Origin: Choristoneura fumiferana
Lineage: Eukaryota; Arthropoda; Insecta; Lepidoptera; Tortricidae
DNA length: 64,000 bases
Assembly (NCBI RefSeq): GCF_025370935.1
Contig: NC_133482.1
Span: forward strand, 1,517,220 to 1,581,219
Direction of reading: 5' to 3'
The translations under genes and the position numbers were made by a program. Each line of letters starts with the position of its first letter. The stretch's first letter is position 1. Shown here in pieces: positions 44,093 through 56,563 of this stretch. The notes under the pieces were generated by a model that made no database searches, was not told the origin of the DNA, and saw only the letters and a program-made list of their open reading frames with translations.

Positions 44093-46412
44093 AGCTAAGA
44101 ATCATCGCATATGAACTCGCTTTCACGTAAAATAAACAGCTTACTACTTACTTAAAAAAGTTTTTACCTATGGTAGAGCTGCTCTATTAGAGGTCAGGAG
44201 TTGGTCTTCGCCGTATCAATTTAGTGAAAAAATTATGCCAAAGATAGTTAATGAGGATGAATTCGTAAAGTTACGTTAAGTTACGTTTTTGTGTTAAATG
44301 AGTGAGGTATGATATGTTTGATCATTGCTAAGAACTTCCATAAACAAAATACACAGAAAGAGGTTAAGTACAATAATTATTCTGTAGGTACTAGCACAAG
44401 TACTAGGTAGTCTGCCCAGAGAGCTCCGCTATGATATTGTCCAGCACGTACCCCAGAAAAGTGCCTATAAGTTTCCATACTCCAAGGGTGACAATAGGAA
44501 CTCTATAATCTCTGGTCTTCCCGTCACAGGCTTTTTCTTAGAACCATATGAGTAATTGAGTAATAAATAGACCGCTGTAATTTACAGGTACAAACCTTAT
44601 ATTTATTTTTATTGCCGCTACTAGAGCAAATCCTACTAATATTATAAATGTGAAAGTTTGTGTTTGGATGTTTATTACTCAATCACGTCGAAACCGCTAA
44701 ACCGATTTAGATGAAATTCGGTATATAGATATTTTGAGTCCCGAAGAAGGACATAGGATAGTTTTTATCCCGGAAAATTGCATAGTTTACGCGGGATAGA
44801 TAATTTAAAATTAAGGGGGCACCCTCCAACTATTACGAAATAACCTTACATTGCGTACGAAGCAGGGACCTTCTAACACTGGATTTTATGATTAGGTACC
44901 TACAGCCGTTTACGTCGTATATTTTGACATAAGTAACAAAAAAATCACAGAACCTTCGGTACGCGAATCCGATTCGCACTTGGCCAGTTTTTATTTTTTA
45001 GGCTACTGCACATTGCGAGAAATGTAAGCCTATAAATTACAGCTTTTGCAGAAAATTGCTTTCGAGTGAATGATAATACTTAATTCAAGCGATATGTTAA
45101 AACCACTTAAGATTCTAATTACTGGGATACCTAAATAACAGGATTCCAAAACGCCTGTGGCGCAGGACGGCTCTAAAGAATAGCTTTCTTAGATGTTTGT
45201 TTTAAAAGAGTCTAGTAGGTGGGTTGGCTGATGAAACTGAATCACGCACCAGGGTGGAACCATTGTGCTACTAAAGTCATGTTGACATCCCATACATCAG
45301 CCAAAGAAATCATAGCGAAATTAATTATGAAAAGGTTCCGGTTCAGTTTCCTCGAGTGTACTTACAAAGTTGTTTCGTGGTTTCGATTTCAACTTTGAAA
45401 AAAAAGACTGATACCTGTCCGTCATAGTCAAACCTTTTCTAGCCTGCCAGTCAGTTCGCTGTCTGTTTATCACTTTTTAAAATTCTCCAACTGTAAAATA
45501 GCTTTGAATATTTACTCAAAGATTAACGTAACGGTAAATTGTTTACGTTCTTAATTTAAAAAGCAAAACGAACTATAACAATGCCTTAAACGCATCGTTC
45601 TGTCACGGGTCTTGTCTATGGCCACCGTCCACTTATAAATATGCATAGAGTAATTTCTGAAAAGCGAACACTTAATAAGTGAGGTGCGCTCCTCGGGCGG
45701 ACGCTAAATTGCTTCTTGGGTTATTATTCTCCCCATCGCCAATCCTATCCATTTAAAACCAATTATGTTTTATTATAGTTAGAGGAGGAAAGTAAATTAC
45801 CAACACGCCGGCCGAAAAGGACGGACGCATGCCTCAACCACAGAGCAGACGAGCGTAGCGTAGTAAACTTTTTTTAGTTTTTTTTTTAAGTGCACACAGG
45901 CACGGGCGCGCCGTCTTGATGCCCGGTCGTGAATGGAGGTCTAATGGACGCTTGGAAATATAAAATTAAATCGGATATAATGAGTTACATAGACTATCAC
46001 GATCGCAGGTTCGACGGGTCGCGGAGGCTTTTGTTCTCGCGGTCGTTGACCCCGGTTCATTTTCTTGGCGTGATTATGCGCCTGTAATTAAAATCTAACT
46101 TTTTATGCTTTGTTTCACGAAGCCTTTTAATGTTTGACAGGAGATGAAAGCTACACGGCTGGCCGATGGCCGGGCCTATTACCATGATACCCGCACGCTG
46201 GTATTGTACCAACGTAAATGAATACGTGGGTGAGATAAGACTTGAAAAATCCGACCAATTGTGAGTCAGATTTGTGGATGGAGTTCTTAGAATACTACAT
46301 ACATACTTGATGAATCTAATGGACCGATGAAGTTGAAATTTAGTACATGGTGATGTTTATGCCTGGCACCTAACGTTGATCCTTCTCCTTACTGAACCTT
46401 ACTCCCTCAGTA
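44093..46412. other. No gene recognised
   Basis: Contains one short dispersed repeat (44630-44815, GAAACCGCTAAACCGATTTAG) and GC-rich patches at 45650-45720 and 45800-45935 (CACAGGCACGGGCGCGCCGTC). No coding motif was found on either strand. Confidence 0.4.
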
Positions 46413-46914
46413 TACAGGGTGGCCCATTTATATCGGTCAGTATGGGAAAGTCTGAAACTACACGACATACGAAAATTTCTTCTTATGAACCATGACATCG
46501 ATTTTAATAACAAGAAAAACTGCATTCATGCATTTAAAAAAAGCTGTACCTACTCAGCTCGGGAATCGAACCCGGTTGTTTTGAAAAAAAAAAAACTTCG
46601 AACACCTACTAAAATAAATTAAAGTATGTGAAAACAATGCATTTTATTCATTTTAGACATAATGTTTCATGGACACATTTACTTTTTAAGACGTACAACA
46701 ATCGATATCTAAATAGAAATAGTGTAAGTTTTTTTTTTCAAAACAACTGGGTTCGATTCCCGAGCCGAGTACAGGTTTTTTTTAAATGCATGAATGCAGT
46801 TTTTCTTGTTATTAAAATCGATGTCATGGTTCCCAAGAAGAAATTTTCGTATGTCGTATAGTTTCAGACTTTCCCATACTGACCGATATAAATGGGCCAC
46901 CCTGTATATAAAGA
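46413..46914. mobile_element. Foldback element with TACAGGGTGGCCC ends and tRNA T-arm-like motif in each arm
   Basis: Left end TATACAGGGTGGCCCATTTA and right end TAAATGGGCCACCCTGTATA; arms of about 175 bp (TCGGTCAGTATGGGAAAGTC; ACGAAAATTTCTTCTTATGA; TCGATTTTAATAACAAGAA). Each arm holds GGGTTCGATTCCCGAGC or its inverse (46555-46575 and 46747-46764). TA flanks fit IS630/mariner-type insertion. No transposase. Confidence 0.85.
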
Positions 46915-46974
46915 TATATTACTGATATTATAAATGCGTAAGTATGTCTTGTCTGTCTGTTGTTAATAGAAGAT

Positions 46975-47500
46975 CAGAATTTGAAAAAATCTGCACCGGT
47001 CTGATATACAATGAAATGTATTTTATAATAAATTTAGTATAATAGGAAATATATTAGAAATGGTCTTGCTAAAAATGTCCTGGACAGGCTATTTTCTTTA
47101 AATAATTTTTAATGTTTTTTTTAAATTAAATACAGACAACCAACAATCAACGTGTTCACAATAAAACAGCGCTTACGTTAGTATATACATACCTACAATT
47201 TGTTATATTATCTAATCAAGTGAAAGTAACTTGCATCGACGTTTATACCTGGCAAACCAGTAGTTCGTCCAGGTAAATAATAGCAAACCCAATCAAAATT
47301 ATTCTGTAGGTTTTATACTTTAAGTTAATATAAAATTGTCTTATTATCTTGTTGATGCAACAATTTTTTTTGTTTTAGCGTTCAGGATTTTTTTTAGCAA
47401 AACTATTTCTAATATATTTTCTAATAAACTAAATTTATTATAAAATGCATTTCATTCTATTGTCAGACCGGTGCAGATCTTTTCAAGTTCGGATCTAAGA
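46975..47500. mobile_element. Foldback element H11, copy 2 (interior inverted)
   Basis: TTGAAAAAATCTGCACCGGTC ... GACCGGTGCAGATCTTTTCAA with interior AACGTGTTCACAATAAAACAG and GGCAAACCAGTAGTTCGTCC, the reverse of 34005-34535. Confidence 0.8.
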
Positions 47501-49244
47501 CCAAGGATATTTTTTATCCTAGAAAATTGCATAGTTCCCGCGAGCGATAAACGAATTTTCCACACATGGAGTTGAGGGCAAAAGCTAGAATTACAAATGC
47601 GAAAGTAACTCTGTCCGTCTGTTTGTCTGTCAGTTTTCTCTACATGCTTTAACCGCTGAGTTTAGATGAAATTGGATATGAAGGTGGTTTAATACAGGGT
47701 ACAGGGAAGGACATATATACTCGTAGGATAGTTTTATGTCTGAGAAATCACCCCTGTGAGCAGATAAAAAGGGGGTAGATTTTTTAAACTATTTTATAAT
47801 TTTGGAGTATTTTCAAATAAGATCGGTTGCCAAAAAATGTTACATATAATATAAAAGTAGCGCAATAATTGTTTTTCCGTTCGATAGCATTGATTTCTTT
47901 TTAGGGTACCCTTATTACTACGAGTTCGCTGTCCGTCCGTCTGTCCGTCTGTCATCAGGCTGTATCTCATGAACCTCAAGGAGGGCTCCCACAACAAACA
48001 TGATTTCTTTATTAATAACGGCAACGGTAGACAGAACGGTAGAAGGTTGAAATATTCATAGAATATCGAGTCGTACATATATTCAATTTAAAAATAAATA
48101 ATTAAATTAATTAAAATAAATATTTAAGGGGGTCTCCCATACAACAATCGTGTATTTTTGGTAATTTCTAATGTTGTATAGAGAATGGTACGAAACCCAT
48201 CGTGCGCGTGTCCGACTCGCACTTAACCGGTTTTTTGATTTATAAAATAAATAAATATAGTCTAATATATCATATTGTATTACTTCTGTGTGCCTAGTTC
48301 TTGTCTCTTGTCATGACTCAGCATTGTCTTAACTAGAAGCGAGTAGGAGCATTGACATCTATGAGCAGCAAGTAATTTATCCACCAAAAATTAGACTTCA
48401 ACTGTTTCTACAACTCGCCAACAGCGCTAAACTGTCAAATCACCTAAACCGTTCTCCTAACAAATGGTGGGCCAGTTTAATTGTTGTTAATTTAAATTGG
48501 TTATTATAGCCCAGAGCCAGCAATGATCACAGGCCTGAGGTGATCACAATATAATTATCGCGGTAAAAAATACACTCAATTTTTATGTTAATTGTCTATG
48601 CTTTTATTTTTTAATTGACGGCTAGGGGGCTCGTTGACGGGCGATGGCTTTTTTTTAATGAAGTTCTTAATGCCAGGGCTGTTATAACTGGTCTATTGTT
48701 TATGGTTTTGTTTTGACATGATTATGAAAAATAGTAGATTGTACAACGAGTAGGTACCTATAGGTAGAGTCATTTACCATGACGCGTGCCGTGGTTCTTA
48801 TTACAATGTCATTAATGTCTAATTATGACAAAAACACGCGTCTTCGTGGATGGTACATGTATACATAGGTAGGTACTTAAACTACGCCATTTCACGAACA
48901 TGTTTTACACTATGTTTCAAACAACTTAACTAGGTATTTTTTAAACATTGTAATGAACGTTTCCAAATATAAAATGATTATTTTTACATAAAATTGACCC
49001 GTGATTGACTGAACTGGTACAATAGCAGCTTCATTCCAGCCTAGAAGAGCCCTAGGTCTAGGTTGTAGGTAAGTATTTATCTGGATATACAGACGATGGG
49101 AGCGAATTCCATTCCTTTAAGAAGTAGCCATGTAGTGCTATTGCATGCATGGTAGCTTTAGTAGTGATATATATATTTTGTAAGTAAAACTGTTAGCTAG
49201 ACGATGTTTTTTGATTGTGTAGGCCCTAGTGGTAGTAGATCACC

Positions 49245-49282
<38 letters not shown>

Positions 49283-50284
49283 GTTGGCTTAGAAGTTTGA
49301 TTTTCTCACAATAGACCTAAGTATTTGATATGAATTTCAGCTTGATACCTCCACGGGTTCCTGAGAAAAAGGGTCTTGACAGACAGACAGACAGACGGAC
49401 AAAAAGTGATCCTATTAGGGTTCCGTTTTTCCCTTTTGAGACACGGAACCCTAAAAACATCGAATATCTATGTATTTATCCGGGATCCTGGCTTTTCGCC
49501 GAAAATATTTTGCCCAAATTATTATTGCTCAACTGTTTCATATGGACGACGATTTTTTTTATGAAACTAAACTATTCAAAATATATTTCAGGACTATCCT
49601 GTAGAACCCTATAGCTAAGGTTAGTTTAGTTTACCAATCCCGAAAGATTTACAGTTTTAAAAAAAATCGTTCGCCCATTTGAAACAGTTGGGAAATGAAT
49701 TTTTTGAGATAAATGTTTTTGGCGATAAATTAGAGAACCACTTTATCCATTATACTTTTCAAACTTTATGTATTCTGATACGCACCTACTTTGTATGGGC
49801 AGTTTTTATGCGCGTACGCAGATCGCGGCGCATTAGCGTACAATGTACAATGGCTGCGCGGGAGTGCTTTGATGTTCGCGTTACAGGCGCTTACAGGACG
49901 GCACGTGTAGCTAGAATCAAAGTCTTGTAGCTTTTTTTAGCATTCTTTGTGTAGGCTTGTTTGCTTGTAGCATTTTTAAATTTATCAAATTATTTATGTA
50001 GAAAGCGATCGTGAGAGTCAGAATGGCGGTTGTACCTTTACAGATATAAAAAACAACTACCTATATGTACTAAAAAAATGTACCTATTCAAATTGCATTG
50101 TTCATTAGATGCCTGTTTAAAAAAATAATTCTACTTCTATGTAGGTATGTGGAGTTGTTTACAGTGAGGAAGTACATCCACTATTCTGAGTATTTATCAG
50201 GAATCTGTTGATTATTGCCAAATGCTATTACTCGAAAAAGTTTACTAAATTTGTACTTTAATATGCAATGAACTAAAAGATTTT
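47501..50284. other. No gene recognised; scattered repeat fragments
   Basis: Contains a CTGTCCGTCCGTCTGTCCGTC run at 47930-47952, a GACAGACAGACAGACGGAC run at 49379-49399 (typical interior of moth repeats), a (GA)n microsatellite at 49249-49278, and AT-rich sequence. Open frames here have no recognisable domains. Confidence 0.4.
49249..49278. repeat. (GA)n microsatellite
   Basis: Uninterrupted GA dinucleotides. Confidence 0.9.
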
Positions 50285-50430
50285 TTATGCTTACCCGCGA
50301 CCCTATGATACTAATTTTATGCAAGATATGTGTGTTCATGCAGTTCCTCCACCTCCACACTGTAAGAACACACACAGAACTCAACCAGAGCTCATCTTCA
50401 GAGCAACACAACGTACACCATACTACCAGA
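50285..50430. repeat. Copy of the 4935-5200 repeat core
   Basis: CCCGCGACCCTATGATACTA and AGAACTCAACCAGAGCTCATCT followed by ACACAACGTACACCATAC. Confidence 0.6.
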
Positions 50431-50504
50431 TGTTAGACTAAATACAAATATATATGCAGTTAAAATGTGAGCTAAGTATCAAACTTATGGTTTCCAAGTA
50501 AGAC

Positions 50505-51080
50505 ACAAATTCAAATTCAAATTCAAATGATTTATTCAGTAAATAGGCCGCAATGGGCATTTTTACACGTCATTTTTTAAACTATCAACGCTTTCGGAAA
50601 GACCATCATTGCCAAGAAGAATGCGCCGCAAGAAACTTTCCACATGTTTTATTTTTCTACTTAAAATAAAAAGTGTAGGTAAGTGTGCCTTAAACTTGTT
50701 TGTTACTCTACATTTCTAACCTAGGTAGGTAGGTACGCCACTGGTCGAGTTGATAAAGTCCAGTGTGTGTCTTGTGTTTCAATTTTACATTAACAAAGCT
50801 AAAAATAGTAAAAAATTGACAAAACGACTATCGGATACCACAGGGGACAGAAGAGCTGGCAGCTTCCTCGTACAACGTATCAGCATTGCTATAGAGCGAG
50901 GAAATGCTGCCAGCATCTTTGGATCCACGCCGCGGGGGGATCCTTTTTCAATTTTTTTCTAGTTACAGGTAGTTTAGTTATTAGTTACTTTTATTTTACT
51001 TTTAGGAATAATTTTTAACTTAGTTTAAGATTTTATGTAATGTAAATAATCAATAATAATATTCCTTATATAGTCGAAAA
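50505..51080 (+). mobile_element. LINE 3'-end fragments
   Basis: 50505-50660 is the TTCAAATTCAAATGATTTATTCAGTAAATA-type tail (reverse orientation). 50750-50962 is a plus-strand open frame with TTGDRRAGSFLVQRISIAI and RGNAASIFGS, resembling the C-terminal end of another non-LTR reverse transcriptase, followed by an AT-rich 3' end with ATGTAATGTAAATAATCAA. Confidence 0.55.
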
Positions 51081-52407
51081 AAAATAGTAGAAGTACAGGA
51101 CAGAACAATGGGGTATAAAATGTGGAGATTAATTGATATTAATATTTAAAAACCCTAGCATGGCGTCCTGAAAATACCGATTTTATTAATTTAATACTTA
51201 ATGGCATTCGAAAGTGGCAAAATCAAACGAGCTCAAATAAAATGTTATCTACTTATAGAACTGCAAGCTTTTATCACATAAAATAGATGTTTAAAATTAC
51301 CTTGATGTATTTTGAATCTGCTCTAGACTGCTAGAGGAAGGTCAACGGTTCCAATAGAACAAAACACACGCCGGCCGGGCTGGACTCCTAGGACCCAAAG
51401 ATAAAAATTAAAATAACTGGAGGCTGTGCCGGCTGATGCCAAACACGCCCCGCAGCCAGGGAGAAGTTCACATAATTTCTCACTTTTTGCTTAGAAACAA
51501 ACCCGACGCTATGCTTGTAACTCAAATCACAAGTTCCGCTATTCAACGGTAGATGGCGCTATAAGTATCATTTCAACCCACTCATTTAAGTTTATTTACA
51601 TACAATTTTTATAGAACATGTACTTTGGCACTTTTAATGGTGAGTTACATCGTATCACCATTTTAAAGTCATATCTTCCACACTATTTGGATTAACTCGA
51701 CCAACCCATTCCGACACACTGTAATTCAAATTTACTCCCAATAAAGTAGGGATTAAACGGATTAACGTTCAATTTATAAACTAAAATCCAGGTTATAGGT
51801 AATAAAGTGCGAGGAGCATAACGTTGACAAACCCAGGAGCAGGTGCGGGCGCCATTTTTATTGCGCCGTTTTATATTATGCCGTTTTACGCTCGACTCGA
51901 ACAGTAAAACTAAAAACGCCCACTACGGTGGCTCGAACGGCGTGGTGTTAGCAATCAATCGTTTAGTAGTTTGATGGTTTCGGTCTTTTAAGAATATAAT
52001 AGACCGAATATCAATAGCTTAAAGTTTGACGCAAAAATGTAACATTGCTTATTTACGGTATACAACAGGTATCTTCTTTTCACCACAAAAAATCGGTCAT
52101 TGCACTCTAGGTGAATAATATTGGCATTTGCGTGCTATTTAAAATCCACTCTTGTTACGTCTCAACCAGACTATAAACCATTACTTTGTATTATTACCTA
52201 ATATTTCCCTAATTATTTTATTTTCACAGGACTTTACCAATGTAAGTCCAATGACATAAATAATAAATACTGTGTTGATTCATCTAGCGTTAAGAGGTAG
52301 CGTTCTTTAGTGAGCTAATTTTGATTTTATATTTAATATTATCACGTTGACACATATTTCACTATTTATTTGATACATTGATTCTATTTCCCTAATTTAA
52401 CATGTTA
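51081..52407. other. No gene recognised
   Basis: AT-rich. A GC-richer patch at 51830-51950 (GCAGGTGCGGGCGCCATTTT) has no ORF. Confidence 0.4.
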
Positions 52408-52562
52408 AGGAAAAACATCGTGAGGAAACCTGCACAAACCTGCGAAGCAAATCAACGGTGTGTGTGAAGTTCCCAATCCGAACTAGTGCCTAAGCCCTCT
52501 CATTCTGAGAGGGTGCCTGTGCCCTGCAGTGGGACATTATATAGGCTGGGATGATGATGATG
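52408..52562 (+). mobile_element. SINE S1 tail
   Basis: AGGAAAAACATCGTGAGGAA, GTGTGTGAAGTTCCCAATCC and ATAGGCTGGGATGATGATGA. Confidence 0.75.
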
Positions 52563-52705
52563 AAGGGGCTGTTTCACCATCCATTGATTAGTGTTAACTG
52601 GCGGTTAGGTGTGATGCCGTCTCTTTTTGTTTTATTCGAAAAGACGGAGACGGCATCACATAACCGTCGGTTAACGCTAATCATTGGATGGTGAAACAGC
52701 CCCTA
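52563..52705. mobile_element. Hairpin MITE with GGGGCTGTTTCACCATCCA ends
   Basis: Left GGGGCTGTTTCACCATCCAT and TGATGCCGTCTC pair with right GAGACGGCATCA and ATGGATGGTGAAACAGCCCC-type end. Arms of about 58 bp around a short centre. It directly abuts the SINE tail. Confidence 0.9.
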
Positions 52706-53269
52706 AATCTTAATTTTATTTCGATGTTATTTGTAAGCTTCCTATAGGTATTTAATACGAGTCCTAAACTTATGTTAAGATCATTTTACATACTCTATAT
52801 TCTTACAAATAAATGTCTTTGAATTTTGAATTTCTCTATAGCCTTTTCGCTACGTCTTGTCTACCTCGGAACCTAAACAACCCCCTGAATTATAGACGGG
52901 GCGAGCGATTCGGAGCGCATCAAACATTCAGCGCGTTTAAAATGTATGCTGCAGCAACCGGCCGCACGCGGCGTTTACACGCGAATTTATGTTTGTCTGT
53001 ACGTACGGGTCTTTTATTCTTGAGTTTGTGCCGATTGGGAGTTAAGTGGGAAAGGCGCGATTGGTATAGGATAGGCTGCACGTCCACTGGAGCGGAGCGA
53101 GGCAGCGGAGCAGTGAGCGAGATGAAAATCTACTAATAAAATTGCATAAAATCTCCGCTCTTCTTCAGTGGACTGGGAGTTGGTAATTATACTGTGGTAA
53201 CTTTACCGGTTGGTGTATATCTAGGTAATATTTAATAATAATTAACCATATGTTACTACTACCATATTT

Positions 53270-53525
53270 TACTAAAGTGGCAGTGGGCGGGGCACATTGC
53301 TCGCAGGACTGATGGCCGATGGGGCCAGAAGGTTCTCGAATGGCGTCCGCGGACCGGGAGACGAGCTGTCGGTAGGCCTCCAACAAGATGGAGCGACGAC
53401 TTGGTTAAGATCGCGGGATCGCGGTGGATGCGGAAAGCACAAGACCGGTCTGAGTGGAGAGCCTTGGGGGAGGCCTATGTCCAGCAGTGGACGTCTTTCG
53501 GCTGACATGATGATGATGATGATGA
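53270..53525 (+). mobile_element. RTE-like LINE 3' end with intact C-terminal frame
   Basis: From 53284 to the stop at 53503-53505 runs an unbroken 73-residue frame: WAGHIARRTDGRWGQKVLEW, then RPRTGRRAVGRPPTRWSDDL and finally LGEAYVQQWTSFG, then an ATGATGATG tail. This is the C-terminal end of a reverse transcriptase whose 3' fragments are common in Lepidoptera. The 5' part is absent. Confidence 0.8.
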
Positions 53526-54150
53526 ACCATATTTTACAGTACCCAAATAAACATTAAGACACTATCTAGATTAAAAAGCTGTCCGCCACTCCGCTCCGAA
53601 TTCCTTTCTCGCTCCGCTCCGCTATCTATAGGTACTTGGTTTAGATAGGTATTAAACTAAATGTAAACAAAACAACGTCAATTGGTGTCTTAAATATTGA
53701 AAATCCCCTATTAAACTATCTAAATATTTACATTTCTGTATTGAAATACACTAGTCTAGAATGTATCATAATGATAGATAAGTAAAGTGTATAAAAAACC
53801 TTGATTGTTCCAAATCTGGCAGCTGAAGTTTGATTACATTTAGTTAAATACCTATCCAAACCAAGTATAGCTCGGCGCCAATGGACAGACACAGACCGCA
53901 ACTCCGCTACGCAGTACCCCCTAGCACCGCTCTGCTTCCTAGCTCCGCTCCATTTGACAGCCAGCCTTAAAAGGGACACTGCTGATGGATTGTCCAGAGG
54001 TAGTCTTGTTGATGATTTGTTTAGTCTTTTCTTACTTCCAATTTTGATATTTTCGATTGATATGCAATGTGACTTCAAAAATCATGTAGGTTCTTGTATA
54101 ATTACTAGCTTTATTCTATGCGAATTCCTAAATACAAATACAGATATGTT
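53526..54150. other. No gene recognised
   Basis: Contains CCGCTCCG/GGAGCGGAG-rich pieces at 53580-53630 and 53890-53960, possibly inverted partners of 53085-53125. Otherwise AT-rich. Confidence 0.35.
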
Positions 54151-54423
54151 TCATCATCATACCAGCCTATATCCATCCCACTGCTGGGCACAGGCCTCAT
54201 CTCAGAATGAGAGGGCTTGGGCCGTAGTTCCCACGCGGGCCCAGTGCGTATTGGGAACTTCACATACACCATTCAATTGCTTCGCAGGTTCTGCAGGTTT
54301 CCTCACGATGTTTTACTTCAACGTAAAATAAAGCTTGAGGTTAATTTCAAATGTAATTTCGCACATGAATTTAGAAAAACTCAAAGGTGCGAGCCGGGGT
54401 TTGAACCCCCCACCACGGCTTTT
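54151..54423 (-). mobile_element. SINE S1, nearly full length
   Basis: CATCATACCAGCCTATATCC, ACTGCTGGGCACAGGCCTCA, TCACGATGTTTTACTTCAAC and GAGCCGGGGTTTGAACCCCCC in S1 minus-strand order; the head is truncated at CACCACGGCTT. Confidence 0.8.
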
Positions 54424-54699
54424 TTGCATAAAATGTATTACCTACACACGTTTCACACAGAAATCAGGAACTGGCAAGCAAGGTTTATATACAGAGTGAT
54501 TCGGGAGACTTTAGCAGGACCAACCCTACACCGTCGGTGATTGATAATGGATCGTCCACAATATTTTTGTAACACCCTACACTTTTAATTACAGTGACTA
54601 TACACTTGGTAAGTAACTTAATAATTTAATTCCTTTTTGTTTGCAAGATTTAAAAAAAACGTTAATCTCACTAGTACTGGTAAATATAGTAGCTTTAAC

Positions 54700-55010
54700 T
54701 GAGTGAATCCAGTAGGACTGAACTTGCTCACGTCTCCTGAATTATCCTGTGTGGGTCTTCTTTGACGTTGTTCAAAGAACACCCGTGCCAAATTTCATGT
54801 CACTAAACTCTTTGAGATATTAATATTTGATGCCGCTTCTGTGAAAATATCGGGATAAGAAGTAGTCTATGTGTAATACCAAAGATCTCGATAGTATCTG
54901 AATACTAAATCATCCAAATCCGTCCAGCCGTATTAGCTTGGAAGAATAACAAAATACATATCTACATTAACTTTCGCGTTTATACTTCATAAAGTAGGAT
55001 TGGCAAAGTA
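54700..55010 (+). repeat. Short lepidopteran-type dispersed repeat
   Basis: TGCTCACGTCTCCTGAATTA, GTGCCAAATTTCATGTCAC and CCAAATCCGTCCAGCCG, ending ATAAAGTAGGATTGGCAAAG. Confidence 0.45.
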
Positions 55011-55074
55011 GCTTAAAGTGGCTACTTGTAGAAAACTTGTAGACGAAATGAAATGATATACATAGTTTATTTTG

Positions 55075-55620
55075 AAAATACAAACTGAGACATGGATGCA
55101 CACATAAACCAGAAAAAGAGACCAGCACTGGGAATCGAACCAGGTCCTCAGCGATGCGTGCTGCTATAAGCCCCTACACCACTGCTGGACAACCCCCCCG
55201 TAAAAGTAACAAATTTGGAGTTAAAATAAAAAATACAAAAAGACTCCAAAAAGCCAATCATAGTTTATTTTGCTTTAAATATGTTAAAATTGTTCTATTA
55301 AGTAAACCACGGGATAACCGTAAAAGTAACTAATTTGGAGTTGAAATAAAAAATACAATTCTTGCTCGCTAATCCTGCGTGAAGCAGCAGTGCTTGCATT
55401 GTTATGTTTCGGCGTGGAGAGTAAGACAGCCGGTGAAATTACTGGCACGTGAGGTATCCATCTTAGGCCTCTAGGTTGGCAGCGCGTCTGCAATACCCCT
55501 GGTGTTGCAGATGTTTATGGGCGGTGGTGATCTCTTACCATCAGGAGACCCACTTGCTCGTTTGCCTTCCAGTCGTATAAAAAAAATGCAAAAATACTCC
55601 AAAAAACCAATTTATTAAAT
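55075..55620 (-). mobile_element. Tandem M1 elements, the second split by a CR1-like LINE tail
   Basis: 55075-55265 is an M1 copy (CAGCACTGGGAATCGAACC; arm GGAGTTAAAATAAAAAATAC). 55312-55358 is a second arm (GGATAACCGTAAAAGTAAC) that breaks at AAAAAATACAA, is followed by the LINE 3' end 55360-55580 (GGGCGGTGGTGATCTCTTACC), and resumes at AATGCAAAAATACTCCAAAA. Confidence 0.7.
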
Positions 55621-55683
55621 AAAAGTCCAGTGACATGTTTAACCAAATTTAATTATTTTTTTTCAGCTGAAAATAATTAAATA

Positions 55684-55790
55684 TGTACAGTCACCAGCAC
55701 CATTATCTGACGCAGCAAAACGTACATAAATATCTGATACGACTCTATTTCTAGGGCTGGTAGGACGTGCCAGATATTTTTTACGGTCAA
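55684..55790 (+). mobile_element. Hairpin MITE H1, right end lost
   Basis: GTACAGTCACCAGCACCATT, ACGACTCTATTTCTAGGGCT and GGTAGGACGTGCCAGATATT, then divergence. Confidence 0.7.
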
Positions 55791-56563
55791 GAACTTTAAT
55801 TCAATGGTTTATAACAGTCTAATTTAATTTATAGCATAATGTAACCGTAGTTTTTAAGCTTTAATGCAAGTACGTGGGATGTCTTACTTTTTAGTTGCCT
55901 AAATAGAATTAGATAACATTATTATAAATTGTGACTATACCAGGGTGCATAATATTGTAAGACTTATTAGAATAAGGCCTTATGTATTTTATGTTTTAAG
56001 CCAAATAAATGTGGGTCGGAGGGCTTAGAAGTAAAACATTTGTTACCAAATAAACCACTTTTTATTAATTATTTGCACAAGCACACAAAAAAAACTCAAC
56101 ACATCGTCCGCCATTAATCGAGAGAGAGTGAGAGCGAGTGTTGCCACAGGCCAAAAAATCCTACATATCTCGGCCATCCTTAATAGTTTGACCTCAAACT
56201 ATAAACTTTACAAAATAAAAAAATCCACTTAGGTCATACCTAACTTTTGTTACACAAAACAAATTATTATTGTTTATCAATCAACAGATAATCATTTCAA
56301 CAAGATTAAAAATACTTCAAAATCTCACACATTGTCAGACTTTATTAATCTTATTTTTTTAATAAATCAATCTACTTATATAAAACACTTCTATTACACA
56401 AAACTAAATAATAATCATTTATCAACTAGATCAACCTTAATCAAAGAGAAAAGAATCTCAACTACTGTCATTGTAATTTTACCAGTCTTAGTTTTTTCAA
56501 TTATAAATAGTCTTCAGTCCAGGTAAGTCTTAGTCAAATTTTAGGTCTCATTCCGAGTCAGAG
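55791..56563. other. Non-coding; possible 3' LTR remnant of the adjacent retroelement
   Basis: Minus-strand 56165 to 56041 begins TGTAGGATTTTTTGGCC and ends TTTGGTAACA with an AATAAA in between, the form of a short LTR, 400 bp beyond the end of the integrase frame. No second copy is present to confirm it and no clear polypurine tract precedes it. Confidence 0.25.

Noticed and set aside
46419..46900. Mirror-image open frames with the same 'MAHLYRSVWESLKL' start on both strands
   Set aside because: The same peptide on both strands is a consequence of the long inverted repeat, not two genes.
54217..54540. Open frame of 107 codons, and similar ones at 36606-36921
   Set aside because: They fall entirely within SINE S1 copies; the shared peptides (HAGPVRIGNF) come from the repeat.
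56041..56165. A 125-bp TG...CA segment as the LTR of the gypsy-type element
   Set aside because: No second copy occurs at the other side of the element and no polypurine tract precedes it, so it is mentioned only as a possibility.
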